From SIG437 sp045576235 (lineage in GTDB: Bacteria; Bacillota; Clostridia; UBA1381; UBA9506), in the NCBI GenBank assembly GCA_045576235.1, contig JAZNGA010000033.1, forward strand, positions 76,487 to 140,486: a DNA stretch of 64,000 nucleotides. The letters run 5' to 3'. Positions 53,030 through 61,986 of this stretch are shown in pieces (position 1 is the first letter of the stretch; every line of letters starts with the position of its first letter). A program made the position numbers and the translations under genes. The notes below the pieces were generated by a model that saw only the letters and a program-made list of their open reading frames with translations, made no database searches and had not been told where the DNA came from.

Positions 53030-53872
53030 TTATTCTTTTTCAAAAAAAACAACGGCAACAGCATCAGGCCCTGCATGTGTCCCAACAACGCTGCCTACAA
53101 TTGTTTTATCATATTTGTTCAATTTTCCATCCCACAAGAAAGACGAATCATTAATAAAATCGCTTAAATGACTGTCGGAAAGCCCTGTGTAGCCAAAAAG
53201 AATTGGCTTTTTGAAGTCTATTCCCTTTGACTTCTCAATTTCTTTTATGAGAAGATTATATCCTTGTTTTGTGCCTCTTGCTTTTCCCAAAACAACAATA
53301 TCGCCATTTCTGACAGAAACTATCGGTTTAATTGAAAGCATTCCGCCGATAAGCGCTGATGTTTTTGAAATTCTACCACCATGCTTTAAGTATTTCAGCG
53401 TGTCAAATAATGCAAGAAGATAAATTTTTTCGCGTTCTTCGCACAGAGTTTCCACAAGCTTCTCTGCTCCCATGCCATCTTCTATGTGTTTTAAGGCAAG
53501 CTCAACCAAAATTCCTACAGAGATTGTCAGGTTTTTGCTGTCAACAACAAAAACATTATTAAAATCCTTTGCTGCTATCAATGCGCTTTGATATGTTCCT
53601 GATATCTTTGATGAAATTGTCAGAACAATAAGCGTTGAACCGTCTGCCGCCTCTCTTTCAAAAACCTCTGAAAATGCACCGGGAGACACCTGACTGGTTT
53701 TCGGCATTACATCACCACTAATAAGTTTCTCGTAAAACTCTTCATGGGTTATTGTAACTCCGTCAACATATTCTTCATCACCAAAAGATACTGTGAGTGG
53801 AACAGTTATAACTTTGTCGCGGATTTCATCTTTTAAATCCGTAGTTGAATCAACAATGATTTTTATGCTCAT
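53030..53872 (-). CDS. DegV family fatty-acid-binding protein
   Basis: This is a 280-residue DegV protein. KIIVDSTTDLKDEI opens it, KTSQVSPGAFSEVFE and ISSKISGTYQSALIAA are the fatty-acid-site signatures, and the C-terminal domain has VVGTHAGPDAVAVVFFE. Members (FakB in staphylococci) present fatty acids to the kinase FakA; clostridia carry several copies. Single gene, convergent with prmC. Confidence 0.92.
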   Translation of the reverse strand: MSIKIIVDSTTDLKDEIRDKVITVPLTVSFGDEEYVDGVTITHEEFYEKLISGDVMPKTSQVSPGAFSEVFEREAADGSTLIVLTISSKISGTYQSALIAAKDFNNVFVVDSKNLTISVGILVELALKHIEDGMGAEKLVETLCEEREKIYLLALFDTLKYLKHGGRISKTSALIGGMLSIKPIVSVRNGDIVVLGKARGTKQGYNLLIKEIEKSKGIDFKKPILFGYTGLSDSHLSDFINDSSFLWDGKLNKYDKTIVGSVVGTHAGPDAVAVVFFEKE

Positions 53873-53975
53873 TTTAACCTCCGAAAAAAACTTTCAAATA
53901 AACAACAATAATTATATGTTTAAAAGGCATATTTGTCAACATTTTTCACGGAGAATTAACATTTTAAAAAGTGTT

Positions 53976-54410
53976 TTATAAAAATTTTTGCATACCTTTT
54001 TCGAGACACTCTTCGGTCTTTATAATTTTTTTTGCCAAATCCTTAACCTCTTCTGACGCAGCCTTATATTGATTGAGATATTTATTTAATGATTTCACTC
54101 CCATATCACATCCATCTGTTATTAAATCGGCAATTGTTGTGTCTGACTCATTCATTACAAGCTTTACATTAGTTTTCATCCACGCCATTCCCTTTGCCAC
54201 GGGATTTGGTTCTTTCCCATCATCACCACACTTTATGAGAAGCTTTTCGACATCTTCTTTTAATCTTTCGTGCTCTGTCTTGCTGTTTTTCAGCAAATCT
54301 TTTAATTCCTCGTCATTAACATACTCTAAAACATCCTCAATTGAGCTTATTCCCATTTTTATTCCTGCATCACATTCTCTCATTAATTTTATTGTGTCCT
54401 GTTCTATCAT
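53976..54410 (-). CDS. conserved helical protein, possible ferritin-like four-helix bundle
   Basis: This is a 144-residue, almost wholly helical, charged protein. Repeated acidic-basic helices (RECDAGIKMGISSIEDVLEY, NSKTEHERLKEDVEKLL, KTNVKLVMNESDTTIADLIT) suggest a four-helix bundle; a link to the DUF2383-like ferritin relatives is possible but not certain. Similar proteins are frequent in Clostridia and of unknown function. The start is ATG at 54410 behind AAAGGAG; a longer frame upstream lacks a site. Confidence 0.6.
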   Translation of the reverse strand: MIEQDTIKLMRECDAGIKMGISSIEDVLEYVNDEELKDLLKNSKTEHERLKEDVEKLLIKCGDDGKEPNPVAKGMAWMKTNVKLVMNESDTTIADLITDGCDMGVKSLNKYLNQYKAASEEVKDLAKKIIKTEECLEKGMQKFL

Positions 54411-54508
54411 TTTTTCTCCTTTATAATTCATTAAAATTTGTAAAATATAGTATATCCATTTCAACAAAAAATAATTCATTAATAGCTTATTTATGGTAAT
54501 ATTTTAAG

Positions 54509-54537
54509 TTGACTTTTTACTCAATATAATATAAAAT
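54509..54537 (+). promoter_or_regulatory. promoter of pflB
   Basis: TTGACT at 54509-54514 and TAAAAT at 54532-54537 with a 17-base spacer. Several other A/T-rich hexamers nearby could serve as -10. Confidence 0.45.
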
Positions 54538-54609
54538 ATGTTTGTATAGATAGGTTTATTATATTAATTTACATAGAATTAGAGATGTTATGTGAAGGAG
54601 GAGATAAAT

Positions 54610-56841
54610 ATGGAACATAACAATTGGAACGGTTTTAACGGCGGCAAATGGCAAGAAGAGATTAATGTCCGTGATTTTATCCAAAAAAACTACACTGAAT
54701 ATACAGGTGATGACAATTTTCTGTCAGGCCCCACAAAAAGAACAAAAAATCTCATGAAAAAGGTTGAAGAGCTTTTCGCCCAAGAACGCGAAAATGGTGG
54801 CGTGCTTGACATTGACACAGAAACTGTTTCTTCGCTTACAAGCTTTGCTCCCGGATATATTGACGAGGAAAACGAACTTATTGTCGGCTTGCAGACAGAC
54901 AGCCCACTAAAACGCAGCGTCAATCCATTTGGCGGTATGCGAATGGTGAAGCAAGCCTGTGAGGCGTATGGATATGAACTCTCAAGCAAGGTTCAAGAAC
55001 AATTTCGTTTCAGAACAACTCATAACGACGGCGTTTTCCGTGTATATACCGACGATATGAGAAAAGCAAGAAAATGTCATGTTATAACAGGTCTTCCTGA
55101 TGCATATGGCAGAGGAAGAATAATCGGTGACTACAGACGAGTTGCACTATATGGTGCTGACAAGCTTATTGAAGAAAAGAAAAACGACAAAAAAGCGCTC
55201 TCAATTGATGTTTTTGATGCTGAAAAAGTCAGAATCAGCGAAGAGCTCTATCACCAGATTAATTTCCTGGGTTATATGAAAGAAATGGCGGCTATGTACG
55301 GATATGACATAAGCCAGCCTGCAAAAGATGCACGCGAAGCAATTCAGTGGACATATTTTGCATATCTTGCATCAATCAAGGAGCAAAATGGTGCTGCTAT
55401 GTCACTTGGAAGAGTCAGCACATTTTTTGATATTTACATTGAGCGCGACATTAAGTTAAACAAATTAACTGAAGAATCAGCTCAGGAGCTCATTGACGAT
55501 TTTGTAATCAAGCTCAGAATGGCAAGACATTTGAGAACGCCTGAATATAATGAACTTTTTGGTGGAGACCCGATGTGGATTACAGAAGCGGTTGGTGGTA
55601 TGGGTGAAGACGGAAGATCTCTTTGCACAAAATCATGTTTCCGCATATTAAACACATTATATACTTTAGGCTCATCACCAGAACCTAATCTTACAATTCT
55701 CTGGTCAACCTCACTTCCTGATGGTTTCAAAAAATTTTGTGCAAAAGTTTCTATTGACACTGATTCAATACAATATGAAAACGATGATGTTATGCGCCCG
55801 ATTTATGGAGATGATTATGCCATCGCCTGCTGTGTTTCTGCTATGAGAATCGGTAAAGAGATGCAGTTTTTCGGCGCAAGATGTAATTTAGCCAAGCTTT
55901 TGTTAATTGCAATAAACGGTGGATATGACACAACAAGCAAAATGCACATCGGACCACAAATGGAGGTCTTGGATTGTGAAAAGCTTGATTTTGATGAAGT
56001 GATGGAAAGGTTTAGCGTATATATTGAGTGGCTTTCCAAGCTCTATGTCAACACCATGAATGTAATTCATTATATGCACGACAAATATGCATATGAAAAA
56101 ATCCAGATGGCACTTCACGACACAAGCGTTAACAGATTTATGGCTTTTGGAATTGCAGGCTTATCCGTTGTTGCCGACTCACTTTCTGCAATTAAATTTG
56201 CTAATGTCCGCCCCATAAAAGATGATGACGGATTTATTTACGATTTTAATACTGAGGGTGATTTCCCGAAATTTGGAAATGATGATGACCGTGTTGACTT
56301 AATTGCAAAGGATTTAACACATAATGTGATTTGCGAACTTCGTAAAACTGCAACATATAGAAATGCTATACATACTCTGTCCGTTCTCACAATAACATCA
56401 AATGTTATGTATGGCAAAAACACAGGCTCAACACCTGATGGCAGAAAAGCCGGTGAACCATTTGCTCCCGGAGCAAACCCGATGCATAACCGCGAAGAAA
56501 ACGGAGCGCTTGCTTCTCTTAATTCCGTTGCAAAAATCAGCTATGATGATTGCCGCGACGGCGTTTCAAACACCTTCTCTATCACGCCCGATGCACTTGG
56601 AAAAACTGTCACTGAAAGAGTCACCAATCTTGTTTCAATTCTTGACGGATATTTTCTTCAGAAAGCGCACCACATAAATGTTAATGTCTTGAATCGTGAA
56701 ACTCTGATGGAAGCATATGAAAATCCTGAAGCATATCCTAATCTTACAATCCGAATTTCAGGCTACGCTGTTAACTTCCACAAGCTTTCCAAAGAGCAAC
56801 AAAGAGAAGTTATAAGCCGAACCTTCCACGAGGCAATATAG
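54610..56841 (+). CDS. pflB: formate C-acetyltransferase (pyruvate formate-lyase)
   Basis: This is a 743-residue glycyl radical enzyme that turns pyruvate and CoA into acetyl-CoA and formate. The catalytic pair is Cys407-Cys408 in [12 protein letters not shown] and the radical glycine is Gly718 in RISGYAVNF near the end. [17 protein letters not shown] and [12 protein letters not shown] support true PFL rather than a diol dehydratase. It starts at ATG 54610 behind GAAGGAGGAG. The radical is oxygen-sensitive, which fits an anaerobe. pflA follows 2 bases after the stop. Confidence 0.96.
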   Translation: MEHNNWNGFNGGKWQEEINVRDFIQKNYTEYTGDDNFLSGPTKRTKNLMKKVEELFAQERENGGVLDIDTETVSSLTSFAPGYIDEENELIVGLQTDSPLKRSVNPFGGMRMVKQACEAYGYELSSKVQEQFRFRTTHNDGVFRVYTDDMRKARKCHVITGLPDAYGRGRIIGDYRRVALYGADKLIEEKKNDKKALSIDVFDAEKVRISEELYHQINFLGYMKEMAAMYGYDISQPAKDAREAIQWTYFAYLASIKEQNGAAMSLGRVSTFFDIYIERDIKLNKLTEESAQELIDDFVIKLRMARHLRTPEYNELFGGDPMWITEAVGGMGEDGRSLCTKSCFRILNTLYTLGSSPEPNLTILWSTSLPDGFKKFCAKVSIDTDSIQYENDDVMRPIYGDDYAIACCVSAMRIGKEMQFFGARCNLAKLLLIAINGGYDTTSKMHIGPQMEVLDCEKLDFDEVMERFSVYIEWLSKLYVNTMNVIHYMHDKYAYEKIQMALHDTSVNRFMAFGIAGLSVVADSLSAIKFANVRPIKDDDGFIYDFNTEGDFPKFGNDDDRVDLIAKDLTHNVICELRKTATYRNAIHTLSVLTITSNVMYGKNTGSTPDGRKAGEPFAPGANPMHNREENGALASLNSVAKISYDDCRDGVSNTFSITPDALGKTVTERVTNLVSILDGYFLQKAHHINVNVLNRETLMEAYENPEAYPNLTIRISGYAVNFHKLSKEQQREVISRTFHEAI

Positions 56842-56843
56842 TT

Positions 56844-57569
56844 ATGGAAAATGTTAATGGATTTGTAAATTCAATACAGACGCTCGGAACCCTGGATGGC
56901 CCGGGTGTTCGTTTTGTTGTCTTTATGCAAGGCTGTAATTTGAGATGCAGCTGGTGTCATAACCCTGAAACATGGAGCTTGACAGGTGGAGAGGAATTTT
57001 CTCCGGAGGAACTGTTTAAAAAAGCTTCAAGATTTAAAAGTTATTTTGGCGAAAACGGCGGCGTTACATTATCAGGCGGAGAACCACTTCTTCAGGCTCG
57101 GTTTGCAAAGGAATTTTTCATTATGTGTCACGAAATCGGAATAAATACATGTCTTGACACATCGGGCAGCTTTTTTTCACAAGATGTAAAAGAACTGCTA
57201 AGGCACACTGACAGAGTGCTTTTAGATATTAAATACACGGATGATGAAATGTATAAAAAACATGTGGGGTGCTCTCTTTCTGAGCCGCTTATGTTTTTAG
57301 AATATTTAGACGAATCACAAATTCCCGTCACAATCAGACAAGTTATAGTTCCTTCGCATAATGACGGCGAAGAAAACATTATTAAACTTGCAGAAATCAT
57401 TAAAAACCATAAGATGGTTGACTCTTTTGAACTTTTACCTTTTAAAAAATTATGCTTATCAAAATATGAAAATTTGGGAATTGAGTTTATGTTTAAAGAC
57501 TTTTCTGAACCTGATAAAATCACGATGGAAACGCTGAATGAGGCGCTATCTCGCGCACTATCAACATAA
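56844..57569 (+). CDS. pflA: pyruvate formate-lyase activating enzyme
   Basis: This is a 241-residue radical SAM protein that installs the glycyl radical on PflB. FMQGCNLRCSWCHNPETW holds the CxxxCxxC iron-sulphur motif, GGVTLSGGEPLLQ binds SAM, and DIKYTDDEMYKKHVG is typical of the family. There is no extra ferredoxin-like insert, as expected for a PFL-specific activase. It is translated with pflB and followed after 25 bases by a sigma factor gene. Confidence 0.95.
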   Translation: MENVNGFVNSIQTLGTLDGPGVRFVVFMQGCNLRCSWCHNPETWSLTGGEEFSPEELFKKASRFKSYFGENGGVTLSGGEPLLQARFAKEFFIMCHEIGINTCLDTSGSFFSQDVKELLRHTDRVLLDIKYTDDEMYKKHVGCSLSEPLMFLEYLDESQIPVTIRQVIVPSHNDGEENIIKLAEIIKNHKMVDSFELLPFKKLCLSKYENLGIEFMFKDFSEPDKITMETLNEALSRALST

Positions 57570-57594
57570 TATTATATGGAAAGGGGGAAATCTC

Positions 57595-58356
57595 GTGAAT
57601 AATGCTTTAGAAAAAAATGAGTTAAACAGATCAGATGAATTTGATATGTTTTATGAATATAAAAAAAGCAAAGATAGCAGATTGCGCGACAAAATTTTTG
57701 AAAAATTTATCCATATCCCCCATAGTGTGTCCAAGAGATATTCTTTAAAATCTCCCGATTATGATGATTTATACCAATCTGCTTGTCTCGGTCTTTTAAA
57801 TGCAATCAATGCATTCAACCCTGAATATAATGTAAAATTCTACACATATGCAACAACTTGTGTTTTAAACGAAGTTAGAAAATATTTTAAAGAAAAAGGA
57901 AATTTCATAAAGATTCCGCAAAGGCTCTATCATATTTACTATAAAGCCCAAAAACTTAAAAATGAGGTCTATCAGACAGAAGGAAGAGAACTGTCTTTAG
58001 ATGAACTTTGCGTCATTCTTGAAGTCAGTCACGACGAGCTTGAATGCGCACTTAACTGGGGAGAAAACAAAATCAGCAAGTCTTTAGACCAGTTTATGCA
58101 CGAGGGCGAAGATATGATATATTCTGACCTCGTTGCCGTTGAAGATAACAGCCTTTTGCTTGTAGAAAATAAAATGTTCATAGAAAATTGCTTCAAAAAG
58201 CTGACAAAAGAAGAAAAGCTCTTTTTAAAATATCGCTATTATGACGAAAAAAGTCAGCTGGAGATTGCAAAACTGATGAATGTTTCTCAAATGAAAATTT
58301 CCCGAATGGAAAAAAAGGTGCTTTTTGTTTTGAAAAATATGTATTACGAGCATTAA
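57595..58356 (+). CDS. sigma-70 family RNA polymerase sigma factor (SigB/F/G-like)
   Basis: This is a 253-residue sigma factor. Region 2 shows SPDYDDLYQSACLGLLNAINAF and VKFYTYATTCVLNEVRKYF, region 3 has IKIPQRLYHIYYKAQKLKNE, and region 4 ends with a helix-turn-helix (SQLEIAKLMNVSQMKISRMEKK). It resembles the SigB/SigF/SigG group but is none of the standard sporulation factors. GTG 57595 follows AAGGGGGAAA. No anti-sigma or anti-anti-sigma gene is adjacent. The position 25 bases after pflA suggests co-transcription with pflBA. Regulon unknown. Confidence 0.85.
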   Translation: MNNALEKNELNRSDEFDMFYEYKKSKDSRLRDKIFEKFIHIPHSVSKRYSLKSPDYDDLYQSACLGLLNAINAFNPEYNVKFYTYATTCVLNEVRKYFKEKGNFIKIPQRLYHIYYKAQKLKNEVYQTEGRELSLDELCVILEVSHDELECALNWGENKISKSLDQFMHEGEDMIYSDLVAVEDNSLLLVENKMFIENCFKKLTKEEKLFLKYRYYDEKSQLEIAKLMNVSQMKISRMEKKVLFVLKNMYYEH

Positions 58357-58369
58357 TAATGATGCTAAA

Positions 58370-59773
58370 TTAAAACGACAAACTGTCTATATATTTCTTG
58401 GAAAATTCGTCAGATAATGAAAGCTCAATATGTTTGGCTTTTCTTGCAATTTCATCTGAAATTTTAATATTTTTTTCATCTTTTAAAATCATACTTGCTC
58501 CGCAAAGCGCGGCGTTTTCGAGCAATATGATTTTATTTTTATCAATTTTCGGAATAAGACCAACTTCCATACAGTTTTCTACATCTGCATTGCTTCCAAG
58601 CGCTCCCGTTATATATAATTTGTTAAGCTCGTTAACAGAAATTCCTGTTATGTTAAGAAGCGTTTCAATCCCTGCTTTTATCGCAGCTTTTGCAAGTTGA
58701 AAGTTTCTGATGTCATTTGGGAAAAGGAACACTCCACTATTATTTATTTCAAATTCATCTGATAAATAGCCATCTTTCGAGATTTTTTTTGTTTTCAGCA
58801 TATAAGAAACAGCGTCAATAAGACCGCTCGCACATATCCCTTTTGGAGCACTATTGCCAACGGTTTCATAGCTTCCATCGTTAAAAATATGTTTTATAGC
58901 TCCACTTTTTGCAATCATTCCATATGAAATTGAGGCACCTTCCAAAGCAGGTCCTGCTGCAGTTGAAGCGACAAAAAGCTTTTCGCCATCAAAGAGAGCC
59001 ATTTCACCGTTTGTTCCGATATCAACTAAAAGTGATGGCGCTTTTCTAATGAGCATATCACTTGCAAGGATTGCTGCAACTGTGTCAGCTCCGACATATG
59101 ATGAAATACAGCGTGGCAAAAAGACATTTTTCTCCCAATAACCAAAAAGCGTCTCAGGCTCAAACGGATATGTTGCAATTTTAGATGTATCAAGACCTGA
59201 ATAAAAATGGAGCATCGATGTGTTCCCCACTATGACACATCGCTCAATTTTATCATAAAAATCACCAGCAAGCTCTGAAATAGCAGAAAAAAGCTCTTTT
59301 CTTAGCTTTTCTCTTCCGTTGTTTTCTTTTGAAAACATAATTCTCGAAACAATATCTGCACCATATTTCGTCTGAGGATTTTTAATTTTCCCATGTTTCA
59401 AAAGCGTTTTCCCATCCTGAGAATAAAACTTTGCTTCTATGACAGTCGTTCCCAAATCTATCGCGGCAATACATTTTTCTTCATTCATCTCATTAAAGGC
59501 ACGACTTTGCATCACTTCAAATTTTCCATCATAATCAAGGTCAATTTCCACATCACCGAAAACAAAAGTTTTGCAGGCAAGTCTCACTCCGTTTTGCTTT
59601 TCCGCGTCGCTTAAAAGCCTGATTTCAGCATCAGAAAAAGAAGCCAAAGTTCCCTTTGCCTTTATCTTGCATTTTCCGCATACGCCACCCCCACCACATG
59701 GCATATCTAAATTTATATTATTTTCGGCTAAAAGCTCAGAAAGCAGTTTTTTCCCACGGTTTTTAATGTGCAT
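58370..59773 (-). CDS. ferredoxin-ASKHA (DUF4445) protein, RACo-like corrinoid activator
   Basis: This is a 467-residue protein. Residues 1-75 form a plant-type 2Fe-2S ferredoxin (CGGGGVCGKC, later RLACKTF). Then an ASKHA-fold domain follows: AAIDLGTTVIEAKF, VDIGTNGEMALFDGEKLF, ASTAAGPALEGASISYGM and a C-terminal TGALGSNADVENCMEVGLI. This is the plan of RACo proteins, which use ATP to re-reduce inactive corrinoid iron-sulphur or methyltransferase proteins. It is shorter than typical RACo (about 600 residues) and no corrinoid gene is nearby. RBS AAGGAGTG. Confidence 0.82.
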   Translation of the reverse strand: MHIKNRGKKLLSELLAENNINLDMPCGGGGVCGKCKIKAKGTLASFSDAEIRLLSDAEKQNGVRLACKTFVFGDVEIDLDYDGKFEVMQSRAFNEMNEEKCIAAIDLGTTVIEAKFYSQDGKTLLKHGKIKNPQTKYGADIVSRIMFSKENNGREKLRKELFSAISELAGDFYDKIERCVIVGNTSMLHFYSGLDTSKIATYPFEPETLFGYWEKNVFLPRCISSYVGADTVAAILASDMLIRKAPSLLVDIGTNGEMALFDGEKLFVASTAAGPALEGASISYGMIAKSGAIKHIFNDGSYETVGNSAPKGICASGLIDAVSYMLKTKKISKDGYLSDEFEINNSGVFLFPNDIRNFQLAKAAIKAGIETLLNITGISVNELNKLYITGALGSNADVENCMEVGLIPKIDKNKIILLENAALCGASMILKDEKNIKISDEIARKAKHIELSLSDEFSKKYIDSLSF

Positions 59774-59795
59774 CAGAGTTCACTCCTTAAAAAAA

Positions 59796-59818
59796 TGCGC
59801 TCAATTTCATTGAGCACA
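59796..59818 (-). terminator. terminator of the pyrimidine operon
   Basis: TGCGCTCAAT and ATTGAGCACA pair over 10 bases with one mismatch around a 3-base loop. On the minus strand seven T residues follow. The RBS of the RACo-like gene begins right after the U tract. Confidence 0.75.
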
Positions 59819-59830
59819 TTTCATCGTTGG

Positions 59831-60247
59831 TTATTTTTTTTCAGCTTCGCAATACACACACCTATATATACCATTTTTTCTGTCGGTGAGTTTAAACATA
59901 TGCTCAATTCCCTGTTCTGTTGATGTGATACATCTTGGGTTTTTACAATGAACAATGTTTACAATTTTTTCAGGCAACTCTAAATGACATTTCTCGACGA
60001 TAACTCCATTAGTTATTTTATTAACTGTTATATCCGGGTCAATATATCCTAAAATCTCCAGATTTAAATCAATTTCATCATCAATCTTAATTATGTCCTT
60101 CTTCCCCATTTTATTGCTTTTCACATTTTTAATAATGGCAACACAGCAATCAAGCTTGTCAAGCTCTAAATAATTATATATTTCCATGCTTTTTCCTGCT
60201 TTTATGTGGTCTAAAACGAAACCGCATTTTATGCTGTCTATGTTCAT
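59831..60247 (-). CDS. pyrI: aspartate carbamoyltransferase regulatory chain
   Basis: This is a 138-residue PyrI. The N-terminal nucleotide-binding domain starts [17 protein letters not shown], and the C-terminal zinc domain has the four Cys in HCKNPRCI and [10 protein letters not shown]. It gives allosteric control by nucleotides to the PyrB catalytic chain. It overlaps pyrB at an ATGA junction. In Firmicutes many species lack PyrI, but clostridia often keep it. Confidence 0.95.
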   Translation of the reverse strand: MNIDSIKCGFVLDHIKAGKSMEIYNYLELDKLDCCVAIIKNVKSNKMGKKDIIKIDDEIDLNLEILGYIDPDITVNKITNGVIVEKCHLELPEKIVNIVHCKNPRCITSTEQGIEHMFKLTDRKNGIYRCVYCEAEKK

Positions 60248-61161
60248 ACTTCCACCTCCAAAAGCTTCATTATAAGGGATTTTCTAACTATCTTTCCGTT
60301 TTCAACCTGCTTGAAATAACATGCTCTCGGGTCATCATCGACCTCCGTGCTTATTTCGTTAACACGAGGAAGCGGATGTAAAACAGACAGGTCGTCTTTA
60401 GCAAGAGAAAGCTTATTCATATCTAAAATATAGCTGTCTTTAAGTCTTACATAGTCTGCTTCATTAAAAAATCTCTCTTTCTGAACTCTTGTCATATATA
60501 ATATGTCAAGTTCACCTATTGAAGAATCCAGGCAATCTGTTTCAACAAAGGAAACACCCTTGATTTTCGAAATTTCTTGCTTTAGATAATCCGGAATTTT
60601 AAGCTCTTCGGGAGAAATGAAGACAAATTTAATATTATCATATCTGACTAAAGCATCAACAAGCGAATGAACTGTCCTTCCAAACATCAAATCACCACAC
60701 ATACCAATCGTGAGATTTGAAATTCTCCCCTTCTCTCGTCTGATTGTGAGCAAATCTGTCAGCGTTTGTGTCGGATGGTTATGTCCTCCATCACCTGCAT
60801 TGATTATAGGCACGGTTGATTTTAATGAGCCAACCATTGGTGCTCCTTCTTTTGGATGTCTCATTGCAATAATATCAGCATAGCAACCAACTGTTCTTAT
60901 AGTGTCTGAAACACTTTCGCCTTTTGTTGCAGAGCTTGACTCTGCTGATGAAAATCCTAAAACGCTTCCTCCAAGTTCAAGCATTGCCGCCTCAAAACTA
61001 AGTCTTGTTCTTGTGCTTGGTTCAAAAAAGAGAGTTGCGAGCTTTTTGCCATCACACACATGACGATATTTCTCTCTGTTTTCAATCATATCGTCTGCCG
61101 TGTCCAAAATCTCATTGATTTCATCTACAGATAAATCCTTAATATCTATTAAGTGGCGCAT
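60244..61161 (-). CDS. pyrB: aspartate carbamoyltransferase catalytic chain
   Basis: This is a 305-residue enzyme of the second step of pyrimidine synthesis. [21 protein letters not shown] binds carbamoyl phosphate, [19 protein letters not shown] and [11 protein letters not shown] complete the site. It is coupled to pyrI and lies 36 bases after pyrE. The AGGA-type ribosome site fits the ATG. Confidence 0.96.
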   Translation of the reverse strand: MRHLIDIKDLSVDEINEILDTADDMIENREKYRHVCDGKKLATLFFEPSTRTRLSFEAAMLELGGSVLGFSSAESSSATKGESVSDTIRTVGCYADIIAMRHPKEGAPMVGSLKSTVPIINAGDGGHNHPTQTLTDLLTIRREKGRISNLTIGMCGDLMFGRTVHSLVDALVRYDNIKFVFISPEELKIPDYLKQEISKIKGVSFVETDCLDSSIGELDILYMTRVQKERFFNEADYVRLKDSYILDMNKLSLAKDDLSVLHPLPRVNEISTEVDDDPRACYFKQVENGKIVRKSLIMKLLEVEV

Positions 61162-61197
61162 GTTTTCCTCCCAATTATTCTTTTGTGTTATATTATA

Positions 61198-61830
61198 TTA
61201 TTTACCTATCCAGCTTTCATCTGAGGGATTGTTTCTAAAAGAAATCAGTCTTTCAACATCTGTGTTTTTAATGTAGCCTTCCTCTGCAGCAACTTCAACC
61301 AAGCAGTCAAAATCAGTCAGACTGGTGTTTTTAACATTTGCCGCATCGAGTCTTTCTAAACCTTTTTTCATTCCATATGTAAAAATGCTCACAATGCCTA
61401 AAACTTCTGCCTTTTCATCACGCAAAGCTTCAACAACATCAATAACGCTTCCGCCTGTTGAAATTAAATCTTCAATAACAACAACCTTTTGTCCAGGAAG
61501 AAGCTTCCCCTCAATTTTATTTGTTCTTCCGTGGTCTTTAGCGCTTGAACGAACATATCCCATTGGGAGTTTTAAAATCTGCGCGGCAATAGCAGCGTGA
61601 GCAATTCCTGCTGTGCTCGTTCCCATAAGCACTTCACATTCAGGATATTCAGCCTTAACTATCTCTGCAATTGCATTTTCAACCCTTTCTCTGACTTCGG
61701 GTGCTGACAAAATCAGTCTGTTATCACAATAAATCGGGCTTTTAATTCCACTTGCCCATGTGAATGGTTCATCCGGTCTTAAAAAAACTGCTTTAATGTC
61801 AAGTAAATCTTTTGCTATCATCTTTTTCAT
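61198..61830 (-). CDS. pyrE: orotate phosphoribosyltransferase
   Basis: This is a 210-residue PyrE. The PRPP motif is KVVVIEDLISTGGSVIDVV; FTWASGIKSPIYCDNR and GYVRSSAKDHGRTNKIEG hold the orotate and catalytic-loop residues. I chose ATG 61830, which has GAGGATG upstream; a longer frame to 61851 includes that site. It forms a compact pyrE-pyrB-pyrI unit. No PyrR-type attenuator is evident upstream. Confidence 0.94.
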   Translation of the reverse strand: MKKMIAKDLLDIKAVFLRPDEPFTWASGIKSPIYCDNRLILSAPEVRERVENAIAEIVKAEYPECEVLMGTSTAGIAHAAIAAQILKLPMGYVRSSAKDHGRTNKIEGKLLPGQKVVVIEDLISTGGSVIDVVEALRDEKAEVLGIVSIFTYGMKKGLERLDAANVKNTSLTDFDCLVEVAAEEGYIKNTDVERLISFRNNPSDESWIGK

Positions 61831-61944
61831 AAATTTTAACATCCTCTTCAAATTTTTATCTAATCTATTTTAACATAAACAAGTTTTTTTGTAAAGTATA
61901 AATCAACTGTTTTATAAAAAAATAGTTTATCGTTAAACAAAAGA

Positions 61945-61978
61945 AGAGGATGTTTCCTCTTAAAGTGAAACATCCTCT
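61945..61978 (-). terminator. terminator after the solute-binding protein gene
   Basis: AGAGGATGTTTC and GAAACATCCTCT form a perfect 12-bp stem with a 10-base loop, 8 bases after the stop codon on the minus strand; CTTTTGTTT follows. Confidence 0.75.
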
Positions 61979-61986
61979 AAAATTAA

